64,000 bases of DNA from Dipteris shenzhenensis (Eukaryota > Polypodiophyta > Polypodiopsida > Gleicheniales): the NCBI GenBank assembly GCA_047967505.1, contig CM106541.1; one strand, written 5' to 3'. Positions 20,823 to 31,379 of this stretch are shown here, in pieces (the stretch's first letter is position 1; every line of letters begins with the position of its first letter). The position numbers and the translations under genes are program-made. The notes beneath the pieces were generated by a model that did no database searches, was not told where the DNA came from, and saw only the letters and a program-made list of their open reading frames with translations.

Positions 20823-21046
20823 ATATATGTATGTATTTGTCTATGTATGTGTATGCAGAGCTGGATACACAGCATGCAGAACACAAAGGAGGACTGAAAA
20901 AGAAAAAGACTGCAAGCTGTGTCAAAAAACCTTCAAAGTCTTCTAAAGCAGCCAGCCTATCAGCCTGCAACAAGCTCTTGATCATAGGAAAAGGCTGTGA
21001 AACATGCAAACAACCTAGTGGCTATTCTGATATGTTTATTTCCTCT
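20416..21046. repeat. Unrecognised DNA with (GAT)n and (CT)n(CA)n microsatellites
   Basis: (GAT)n at 20533-20560 and (CT)n followed by (CA)n at 20768-20822. The open frames across it on both strands are by-products of the simple repeats. Nothing else is recognised. Confidence 0.6.
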
Positions 21047-21131
21047 GTAGTTGACAAAAAATAACTAGATTACTTGGGAAAAGGCAGCCTGCTTCACTTT
21101 TGGCTGTTCGATGGGTCCCAAAGACAGCATT

Positions 21132-21183
<52 letters not shown>

Positions 21184-21280
21184 GTTGATGAAAAATAAAT
21201 AGAATACTTGAGAAAGGCAGCCTGCTTCACTTTTGGCTGTTCGATGGGTCCCAAAGACAATATTTTCAACCCCCGCCCCC

Positions 21281-21328
<48 letters not shown>
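21047..21328. repeat. Tandem duplication, each unit ending in (CT)n
   Basis: Unit 1 (21047-21181) and unit 2 (21182-21328) share TAGTTGA...AAATA, then GGCAGCCTGCTTCACTTTTG, then TCGATGGGTCCCAAAGACA. Each ends in a (CT)n run of 40 or more bases. Unit 2 has an extra C-rich stretch before its (CT)n. Confidence 0.85.
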
Positions 21329-21329
<1 letters not shown>

Positions 21330-21406
21330 GTATCCAGAATCAGATCATACTCCCCTTTATCTCAAAATGCACATACCCCATTTGGCAAAAACTCCAGTCC
21401 ATGCAG
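21329..21406 (+). repeat. 78-bp upstream copy of the LINE-1 endonuclease end
   Basis: Nearly identical to 22301-22378, the part encoding SDHTPLYLKMHIPHLA. It lies upstream of the endonuclease start, so the 5' end of this LINE copy is rearranged or chimeric. It reads in the same frame as the endonuclease. Confidence 0.85.
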
Positions 21407-22478
21407 GAACCTCTTACTTCATCACTGAAGATAGAACGCCCAAGCAACAAGCCGAAAGACGCCAATCCTACGAAGCACGCAAGAAGAGACAAGAGGCAAA
21501 AGAGGACACCACCCTCTAGGGATATGCGGCTCATGGGACCCAGAAGGAAATCAAAGTAATGTTTTGGAATTGCAGAGGTTTCCCCTGGCAGAAGGGGGCA
21601 GGCCTTAATGATGTGCTTGAGAATGCAGATGTAGTCTTTCTTGCAGAGACATGGGAGAGGGATACGCACAGACTACCTCCAATCAATGGATACGTAACAC
21701 ATTCAATATGCCAAACACACACTGGTACAAGAGGGCAAGGAGGAGTTGCATGCCTATACAAAGAACACTTATGAGATAATATAAGCATATGCAAAGATGA
21801 CCCTCATAAACGGTTCATCTAGATCATGGTGAAAGCAGAGCCCCTACCACTTTACATAGTTGGGTGCTACATACCGCACTTACAGTCAACGTACTATCAA
21901 CCCTATGATAGAGATGCATCAGATCCATACGGAGACTTGTGCTCAGATTTGGTGGAATTCAATGCCAAGGGGAGAGTATTGATTCTAGGAGACATGAATG
22001 CACGCATTGGGGACACCCAGTTTCAGTCACTTACAAGGCATGAATATGACAAAGACAAAGAAATTGAGATAGACCCCAAGTGGCACAGACACTCCGAGGA
22101 CAAGGAAGTAAATGCACATGGAGAGGCATTGACAAGCCTAGTGAATGGGCTTCATATGATTGTGCTGAATGGATCAGACCTCTTTCCACATACAAGAGTT
22201 CCCACATGCTTTCCCGCTAGTGGAGGATCAAGTGTGGTAGACTATGCTTTAATTTCACTTGATGCAGTAAATTTGGTACATGATTATATAATTGGCCCAA
22301 AGTAACCAGAATCAGATCATACTCCCCTTTATCTCAAAATGCACATACCCCATTTGGCAGAAACTCCAGTCCATGCAGCAAAGAATTGGTCTTTTCGTAT
22401 GGACATAGACAAGAGGGAGAAGTATGCGGACACTACCGATGCTCTTATTAAGGAGGTTTGCAGGCTGAACTAGAGCGA
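21407..22478 (+). pseudogene. LINE-1 endonuclease domain
   Basis: A charged lead-in (EDRTPKQQAERRQSYEARKK) with one stop runs into the APE-type endonuclease from 21559: MFWNCRGFPW, LAETW, then after a stop at 21772 IVGCYIPHL, LILGDMNARIG, VVDYALIS and SDHTPLYL. The N, E-T-W, G-D-M-N and S-D-H motifs are those of the family that nicks target DNA for LINE priming. In-frame stops at 21772, 22303 and 22471 show it is dead. Confidence 0.88.
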
Positions 22479-22479
22479 G

Positions 22480-23577
22480 ATGAAAGAGACTTTACTCTCA
22501 GCTGCACATACAGTCATGGGTCAAAAAAAGATCAAGAGAGTATGCACGAAGGGCTTACCACAAAACAAATGGTTTGATGATGAATGCATAAAAGCCAAGC
22601 TGAAAATTAAACAGATGCCAAATGACATGCAACGTAAAGAGGCTGAAAAACACTTCCATGCACTCACTCGGAGAAAAAAGACGAAATATCAGCTAGACAA
22701 AGAGTGGAAAGATGCCATTGAGTTTGCTAAGAACCCGAGAGGAACGTGGAGGCAAACTAAAGGGAGATCAAAAGAAATCATGGGAGATTTCACAGATGAA
22801 GAAATGCTCCAATATGCCAAGCAACTCTACACCCACCCACATGCCTTACCTATGTCCACAGACATAGCTCACTACAATGGCCCACATATTTCCTCTGTGG
22901 ACGATGTGAATGAGGGCCTGAAGAAAATGGCCAATGGAAAAGCAGATGACACATTGCATATAAAGGCTGAGCTACTAAAATGGGCAGGTGACTACACACG
23001 AATTTGCCTAGTTTCTTTGCTTAATGATGCAATTGCTAATGGTTTCCCCCCAGCGTGGCAAGAAAATTGGGTGAAACCAATATATAAAGGTGGGGATCGT
23101 AACCAGCTTTCCAACTATAGAACCATTATGGTGGGATCCACCATGGCCAAGCTCTTTAGCACAATCGTTGAGACAGAACTTAGTCTATGGGCAGAACTGA
23201 ATGGAAAGAGGGCCATTGGACAAGCTGGTTTTCAAAGAAACCATAGCACTGTGGATCACTTGGTCACATTACGGGTTCTAATGGAAGAGAGCCGGCTACA
23301 AGGAAAGCCTCTCTATTGCTGCTTCATAGATTTTAAGAAGGCATTTGACATAGTGCCTAGAAACAATTTGTGGGAAAGAATGGGCTACTTAAGAGTGCCA
23401 AATCACTTGAAAATAGCAGTCTTCAGATTATATGAGAGAGTAACTTGCCAACTCATAGGTAGAAACGGATTGTCAACTACATTCCATAGTAATATGGGGT
23501 TAAACAGGGTTGCCCTCTGTCACCAACATTATTTGGACTATGTATTGACAGATTGGAGGAGTTGGTCAAAGAAATGA
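22480..23577 (+). pseudogene. LINE-1 reverse transcriptase, fingers and palm part 1
   Basis: Reads LKKMANGKADD, WQENWVKPIYKGGDRNQLSN, then GQAGFQRNHSTVDHLVTL and the first catalytic region FIDFKKAFDIVPRN. It then loses frame at about 23498; the expected G-x-x-Q-G-C-P motif is in the next frame (KQGCPLSPTLFGLC). It copies LINE RNA at the nicked target. Confidence 0.88.
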
Positions 23578-24605
23578 TGCAAGAGCAGCAACTAGAGAGC
23601 CCCCAAATCTGTGCATGCACCGTACTACTGTTGTTATATGCAGATGATGTTGTCTTTTTCTCATACACAGCAGAAAATATGCAGCGGATGATGCACATTC
23701 TACACAAGTTTTGTGCAGAGAGCGGCCTCATGGTAAATGTCACCAAAACTAAAATGATGATAGTAAAAACAAAGCAGCCTGCAAACACCCCAAGTATTAT
23801 GTACAATGAGCAGGAAATCGAGAGAGTAAACACATTCAAATACCTGGGAATAGATGTGCCAGCAAATCATAGATGGAATGATTGTGTCCACAGAAGGATT
23901 GATGCCGGGTGGGGAAAATATTATCATTTTGAAAATGATTGCAGAAATAGTGACACTAAGAGATGGAGCATCAGACGGATTTTATTTGATGCTTATGTGG
24001 TGCAAACAGTCCTATATGCAGTAGAAGTATGGGGAGGTACCATCTCAGCATCAAAATGGAATGATATTGAAAAAATACAGAAATCATTTCTAAGACAGCA
24101 TCTGGGAGTTAAAATTACTACACCATACTCAATCATGCTTATTGAGACTGGTACAAGGCCCATTGAACTGAGAGCACTACGAAGGGTTTTCAAATATATA
24201 AAGAAGGTCAAGTCCATGGGGTCGCAGAGATTACCAATGAAAGCATGGGAAGCAAGTAAAAGGCCTCAAAAGACAAACAAAAGCAAGACGCTATCATCTG
24301 GTTGGTGGCAAGACATTCAGAGATGGTTCCAAAGATGGAGAGTAACATCCTACCTGGAGATGTCATCCGGGGAAATGGATGAGAAGGCATTTCATAAAGC
24401 TTTGTTGGGAATATTGCAGCAAAAATGGCAATCAGCTGAAAAAAGGGCTAAGTATGAGTACTATTGTATGCATGTCAATCCCATTTATTGGGACACCTAC
24501 TCCAAGGAGGAAGAAAATGCACAAAAATACATAACTATGCCCATACTACAAATGCAAGGAGAAGCATTGCACTCATCCGCACCCGATCACACACTCTGGA
24601 GATAG
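23498..24605 (+). pseudogene. LINE-1 reverse transcriptase, YADD part and thumb
   Basis: Starts in the frame carrying QGCPLSPTLFG, then YADDVVFFS (the catalytic aspartates) and MVNVTKTKMMIVKTK. The C-terminal LINE region around LGVKITTPYSIMLIETGTR follows. It ends in a frameshift near 24540. Confidence 0.88.
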
Positions 24606-24840
24606 AGAAAGGTGCTTGGGGAGATGTCTCAAGGGAACAAAGATTTTGCAAGCTGTGTGACCAAGAACAAGTAGAGACAGAAGCACATGTCCTCCTTCCA
24701 TGCACACGATATGCCTGCATAAGGAGGGACTTTAACACTATTACAGAGGAACACGACACCCTAGCAAGCTTGCTCTCACATAGCCATATAGCCACTCTGG
24801 GTAACTATATTGCCAAGGTTCTTAAATATCGTGAATGTTG
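24540..24840 (+). pseudogene. LINE-1 C-terminal zinc-finger region
   Basis: Reads RSIALIRTRSHTLEIEKGAW, then CKLCDQEQVETEAHVLLPC, a C-x2-C-x9-H-x4-C pattern typical of the C-terminal zinc-binding segment of LINE ORF2. The frame differs from the RT part by one indel. Confidence 0.75.
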
Positions 24841-26357
24841 TATTACTCAATGTATTTCAAAATTATTGTTCTCCCCCCCTTCCATAAAAGGAAGGAGACA
24901 CTTGTATCGTGACTTTTATGGGTCCCATGGGTCGGTATTTCGGCCCCCAAAGGACAGTAATACATTCTTCTTCTTCTTCTTCTCTCTCTCTCTCTACCAA
25001 AACACCTCATGGGAAGTGTCATGGAAGCGGGTCGTAGAGGCGTGGTTCCTTGGCCCCTAAATCTTGCCCCCCCCCCCACTAAAATATTTTTCCATCCCAC
25101 TTATAGTTCTCAGGGGGGAGAAAGCCCGACAAAATGGCCTACCTATCCCAACCGGGAGTATGCTGGGATTTGCGAAAACCAGCACCTCAAGATGTTCATG
25201 ACTAATCAGATTCCGACGTATCAATAGGTACCAAGGGGGATTGCTACAACCGTTATTGTAATATGCCGGGAGTTCAATAGAAAACCTGAAATCCGATGTG
25301 AACCATCAGCCAAAGGAGCGAGGCTGAGAAAGCACAGAGACACCTGCTGGGTATAATTCGTACAGGTAACGGCTACAAAGATGGCGGGGAAGGACACAGT
25401 ACTCGACATCCAGGGATCAATGTAAACCCATTGGACAAGGATAATCATTCTAGTCCTGGGAGAGATTTCCGAGATAAAAGCTTGCCGGTTCCTGCGATTC
25501 CAATTCATAATAGTAGTACTTGTACAATCACCACCATTGCCTTCACAAACAGCACCAGACGTTGCCAGCTCGGCTGCAGGTGTGGTTTCCTCCTATCCCT
25601 AGTATTTGTCAAATTTAATGATTACGACCTTGGGTTGTATCACTCGTACATTGATGGCTATTTTGTTCTATGGTAGTGGTAGTGAAGATGATGGTGGGAC
25701 TAATCTTGGCCCGAGGGAAAATGGGTGTTTGGTGCTATACCCAAGGTAAAGAAGGGGCCTTCTATTATTACGTTTCAGACACATTTATGGCTCCCTAGCC
25801 TTGTATTAGAACAGTTCAAGAAAGCCCAATTGGCGGAGATGAATTTCTGAGTCCATACTTTTCGGAAAATTTTGGAAGAAACTTTATCCATATGCACATC
25901 CCTCTTGAAATTCTGGAAGAGATGAGTGGGCATCCTCACTTCAAAAGCCCCGAGATGGATTCCCCCAGAATAGAGTATTATAGGAGAGTGAACTGAAGAA
26001 GCTGACATGCAAGGATTGCTGCATACAACTGTGGTGGATTGAAGGTGACTGCCATATTGTAGAGAGAGAGCGCTCGGATCAAGAGATACAAGAAGATATT
26101 GCAAGAACTCGATGCAGATATTGATTGATTGATGCTTCACCAAGTACATGCTTTTGTAGGCTAAAGCCTTATCTTTTGACTCGCATACACCTCATGGATG
26201 AGGTCACACCTAACTTCAAGAGGTGGCACTAATTGCTCACCCACAAGTACCTTCACACTCATATGTCCTAGGACTCCAGGACTACACACAAACACACTCA
26301 ACTTGACTTCATGTTCTAACAGGAACATATGAAGGGGAATGGGCTGGGGGAGCGCTG

Positions 26358-26500
26358 CTTATATAGGCTGCCCTGCACCCCACCCAAGGTGGGCAATTAT
26401 GGAAAAAAGGGCTGCAAAGACAGCCCTAAACAGCTGACTAGAAGTCGGCCTGTTTAGGGCAGGTTGGCTCAACACCAGCCCCCTATTTAAGGGGGAGCCC
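26358..26500. promoter_or_regulatory. Candidate divergent TATA pair with hairpin
   Basis: The minus strand has TATATAAG (26365-26358) and the plus strand has TATTTAAG (26484-26491). The plus box sits inside a CCCCC-n7-GGGGG palindrome (26479-26495). Between the two boxes is an 11-bp inverted repeat, GCCCTAAACAG/CTGTTTAGGGC (26423-26433, 26450-26460). The plus side is followed by a pyrimidine-rich start-site-like stretch. It could be an LTR or host promoter; no gene is identified on either side. Confidence 0.3.
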
Positions 26501-27301
26501 CTTGCCTCATTTCTCATTCAGTTCTCCCAGCACTTCAGCCTCCTACAGCTCCCCCTCAGCCCCCTCTGAACAGCCTGACACTCACCCCCAGTGGCCCTCT
26601 GACCAGCCTCAGCCTTTGGCATCAGTTCAGCCCTATGGGAAGGTGTTCACGCAGCGCATCAGACGGGGAGTCAGGACAGCGAACAGAGTAAGGTTTGGGG
26701 TCTGTTTCAGCAGCTCTTTACAATTATCTTTTACAATTTTGCACAGCTCACTCTCAGCTCTATACTTCAGTCATCGCTCAGCTTCCTTCTAGGATCTATC
26801 ACTCCTAGATACTCTCTCACTCACGCGATAACCCTACATTCCAGTGGACAGCACAAGCCTCTCCCTTGCCTTCCAAAAGCGTTCGACATCATCAGTGTGG
26901 ACAGTCTCAGTTTTGGTCGGTGTTGCCTCTCAGGTCTTTGGGTCTGCTATACATGTGCACAATGAGCTCTTCACAAGCACATTTCCGTGCTCTCTCGAAA
27001 AGTGTTCTTTGTATTTCGCAGTTCTCCAAGTATAAAGCAAATTCTACCCTGATTGGGGGAGGGGGCCCTCAGTGGGTACAAGAACCCAATCGATTGTCGA
27101 CTCTACTCTCTCTCTACCCTCATCCCCTTTCTCTCTCTATGGTGGATTACGCTAATTCCTCGCTAATGGTTTAAAGGTGGTCTTGCTGCGAATTACACGA
27201 TCAGATTACCTTTGCATGTTACAATGATTCACACATTGGTTATTTTTGCCCGATGGGAACTTCCCCCATATTGCTATTGAGGTCTTCATGTCGCACAACC
27301 T

Positions 27302-27567
27302 CTAAACATTACACCGCTGAATCCCCAATCCAAAGCTTGCTTTGATGTGAGAATCATTCAATTCCCAAAGTTGTTTGGAAAGTCCCCGCATCGTAGCAAA
27401 ATTATTAATATGTTCATCGATACCATACCCATGTACAATCCCGCCAATTCTGTCATCAAGACATCCCACGGAATCCCCAACACAATATCTTGAGTACCAT
27501 TGATGGTGACCACGTCTACTGGAGCCTGGCATGTGATTTTTGGACAAAATCGAGTCCTTGGCCTCAC
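27302..27567 (-). pseudogene. Unrecognised degenerate coding-like patch
   Basis: Two overlapping minus-strand frames look protein-like, one reading DVVTINGTQDIVLGIPWDVL and the other LDDRIGGIVHGYGIDEHINN then ATMRGLSKQLWELNDSHIKA. The switch between them suggests one frameshifted coding remnant of about 90 codons. I do not recognise the family. Confidence 0.3.
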
Positions 27568-28152
27568 GTACTTCTAGGTACCTAGCTCAAATCATTAAGA
27601 AATATTGATCCAAGCATTCGCTCGTATTCCGAAAGATGTGTCGTACTAACTAGAGGTGCCGGTCAAGCACAATCAACAACCCATATCCGAGAAGACATGA
27701 AATGGGATAAGGCAACCGAAAACGCTAACGCATTTTTGTCAAAAAGCATGTAGCGCTTTCACGGCCTGGCTTGGAAAGAGATAAAGTTTAAAATTATGGG
27801 GAAGTTCCCCCCCGCACGGGGCCCCGGGGAAAGCAAGGGTCCCCCCTCGATATTTGTGAGAACAAAATGCTTGGAAAAAAGAACTATAGTTTGACATGAA
27901 GCTTCGTCTTCTCGACAAGACAAAATAGATATTTCAGCGATGTTACCCCTTATCAATCTTAGAGAATGTATTTCTATAATGTTTCACTTAGCCTAAAACA
28001 TTTGAAGCGTGGGAACTTCTCAAACGAACCAATTACCGAATCCACCTATCATCTCCTCAAAGAAGACGGGAAACTTCAAATCCTTCGAGGGGACTGAAAA
28101 TCCTAGTACCTGAGGTGGGACTGAAAGTCGTAGTCGCCAATTTTATTTTAGT

Positions 28153-28153
28153 A

Positions 28154-28184
<31 letters not shown>

Positions 28185-28334
28185 ATATATATGTATGTAT
28201 ATATATTTATATTTATATTTATTTATTTATAATTATATGTATATATGTATACACACACACACACACACACATATATATCTATATATGTATGTGTGTGCAT
28301 GTGTGTGTGTGTGTGTATATATATACATGTATAT

Positions 28335-28376
<42 letters not shown>

Positions 28377-29638
28377 GTGTATATATGTATATATGTATAT
28401 ATACATATAGACATGTATATATACATGTGTATATATGTATATATGTATAAATGTATACATATATACACATGTATATATACATGTCTATATGTATATATAT
28501 ACATATATACATATAGACATGTATATATACATGTGTATATATGTATATATGTATACATATATACATATATACACATGTATATGTATACATATATACACAT
28601 GTATATATACATATATACATATATACGCGTGTATATATACATATATATATATACATATATACATGTATATATATACATATATACATGTATATATATACAT
28701 ATATACATGTATATATATACATATATACATGTATATATATACATATATACATGCGTATATATGTATATATGTATATATATACATGTATATATGTATATAT
28801 ACATGTATATATACATATATACACATGTATATGTATACATATATACACATGTATATATACATATGTATATATACATATATACATATATACGCGTGTATAT
28901 ATACATGTGTATATATGTATACATATACATGTGTATATATGTATATATGTACATGTATATATATACATATATACGCATGTATATATGTATATATATACAT
29001 GTATATATGTATATATATACATGTATATATGTATATATATACATATATATACACATGTATATATACATATGTATATATACATATATACATATATACGCGT
29101 GTATATATACATATATATATATACATATATACATGTATATATATACATGTATATATGTATGTATATACATATATACATGTATATATATACATGTATATAT
29201 GTATATATATACATATATACATGTATATATATACATATATACATGTATATATATACATGTATATATGTATATATATATATGTATATATACATGCGTATAT
29301 ATGTATATATGTATATATATACATGTATATATGTATATATATATATGTATATATACATGCGTATATATGTATATATGTATATATATACATGTATATATGT
29401 ATATATACATGCGTATATATGTATATATGTATATATATACATGTATATATGATATATATATGTATATATACATGTGTATATATGTATATATGTATGTATA
29501 CATGTGTATATATGTATATATGTATATATGTACAGGTATATATGTATATATACATGTGTATATATGTATATATATACATGTGTATATATGTATATATATA
29601 CATGTGTATATATGTATATATGTATATATATACATATA
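28153..29638. repeat. Compound TATACATG/(GT)n microsatellite, about 1.5 kb
   Basis: Starts with (GT)n and (CA)n blocks, then about 1.3 kb of units such as GTATATATGTATATATACATG in both orientations, with occasional CGTG or GCGT variants. Stop-free frames of several hundred codons on both strands (for example 28223-29671) result from the absence of TAA/TAG/TGA in the repeat and are not genes. Confidence 0.95.
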
Positions 29639-29928
29639 CCTAGATGAATCCAGGAACATTCCCAAACTCATCCTCTAAAAACACAACATAGTGCAGTTTC
29701 AATCTCATGATAGTCACTCACAAGGTTGAAAACCATAAACTCCATCATGCATAGCAGGGACTAGCTACTATGACATCCCCACTGACGTCATCAGTGCCCA
29801 ACAGTGGGTGTAGACCATAGTATAAAAATATGCTCTCACACATACAAATCCACACACCCACACATACTTGAGCATCCATTTATACAAAGTCTTCGTACTG
29901 AGTTTCTGTCGGCACTCCGGAGGTAAAC
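29639..29928. other. Unique island between microsatellites
   Basis: About 290 bp of ordinary-composition DNA with no coding sequence or known motif. Confidence 0.6.
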
Positions 29929-30148
29929 ATGTATGTATATATACACATGTATATATGTATATATACATGTGTATATATGTATATATACATGTATATATAT
30001 ACATGTGTATATATGTATATATGTAAATATATGTATATATGTATATATACACACATATACATGTATACATACACATGTATATATACATGTCTATATGTAT
30101 ATATACATATATACATATGTATATATACATGTGTATATACATATATGT

Positions 30149-30181
<33 letters not shown>

Positions 30182-30371
30182 TATGTATACATGTGTATAT
30201 ACATACATGTATACATATATATATCTATATATATATATATATATATGTGTGTATACATGTATATATACACATATGTATATATGTATATATATATATATAT
30301 ATGTATATGTATATATACACATGTGTATATATGGTATATATACATATATACATATGTATATATGTATATAT

Positions 30372-30404
<33 letters not shown>

Positions 30405-30472
30405 CATATATACATATGTATATATGTATATATATATATATATATGTGTATATATACATATATACATATGTA

Positions 30473-30523
<51 letters not shown>

Positions 30524-31158
30524 ATATATACATATATACATATGTATATATGTATATATACCATATATACACATGTGTATATATACATATACATATATAT
30601 ACACATGCATATATACATATGTATATATGTATATATACATATAGACATGTATATATACATGTGTATATATGTATATATACATGTATATGTGTGTATATAT
30701 ACACATGTACATAAATACACATGTATAAATACATATCTATATGTATATATACATATATACACGTGTATATACACGTATATATACATGTCTATATGTATAT
30801 ATGTATATACATGTATATATACATATAGACATGTATTTATACATGTGTATATACATATACATATATACATGTATATATACATGTGTATATACATATATAC
30901 ACATGTGTATATACACATGTATATATACATGTATATATGTATATGTACATATATATACACACACAAACATATACATATAAACATATATGTGTGTGTGTCT
31001 CTGTGTGTGTGTATCTCTAGATATATGTGTGTGTGTGTGTGTACACATGTGTATATACACGTGTATATACACATGTGTACATACACATGTGTATATATAC
31101 ATGTATATACATATATAGTTAGGTATATATGTATATATACATGTATATGTATATATAC

Positions 31159-31216
<58 letters not shown>

Positions 31217-31294
31217 ATATATGTACATCTATGTACATATACATATATATATATGTATATATATGTATACACACACACACACACACACACACAC
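29929..31294. repeat. Compound TATACATG/(GT)n/(CA)n microsatellite, about 1.4 kb
   Basis: Same vocabulary as 28153-29638, with embedded (CA)n (30372-30390), (GT)n (30504-30522, 31172-31214) and terminal (AC)n (31270-31294). It ends at the poly(T) of LINE-2. Confidence 0.95.
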
Positions 31295-31379
31295 TTTTTT
31301 TTTTTTGGTAAATCCATGATTATATTATCAGCAAAATTTACATGAGGGTCTCAAAGAAGCAGAGAGCCTCAACAGGAAA

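Larger units (their letters stand above)
21329..24997 (+). mobile_element. LINE-1: decayed non-LTR retrotransposon
   Basis: A plus-strand element with an apurinic endonuclease domain, a reverse transcriptase domain and a C-terminal zinc-finger region, broken by stops (22303, 22471) and frameshifts (near 23498 and 24540). The 5' boundary is taken at the end of a (CT)n run. The 3' end lies in TTC/CT repeats (24966-24997) rather than poly(A). I cannot place the clade without a tree. Confidence 0.85.
24998..28152. other. 3.1 kb of unrecognised DNA
   Basis: No gene can be supported. It contains a C-run near 25067-25078, a candidate divergent promoter (26358-26491) and a degenerate coding-like patch (27302-27567). 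A minus-strand frame at 25775-26149 (124 codons, with AFEVRMPTHLFQNFKRD) looks mildly protein-like, but I recognise no domain. Confidence 0.5.

Noticed and set aside
20485-21269. Frames with long RERERE or SLSLSL stretches
   Set aside because: Translations of (CT)n tracts.
22301-22378. Second LINE insertion
   Set aside because: This is the normal endonuclease end of LINE-1; the extra copy is the one at 21329-21406.
26502-26792. 97-codon proline/serine-rich plus-strand frame after the TATTTAAG box
   Set aside because: It starts with TTG, not ATG, and has low-complexity composition; I only keep the promoter-like site as a weak candidate.
28223-29678. Open frames of 300-480 codons on both strands reading (MYIYTYIH)-type repeats
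   Set aside because: They are by-products of a TATACATG microsatellite that lacks stop codons in most frames; the composition is pure repeat and overlapping frames exist on both strands.
29768-31345. Further long frames on both strands rich in Y, I, H, V and C
   Set aside because: Same microsatellite artefact.
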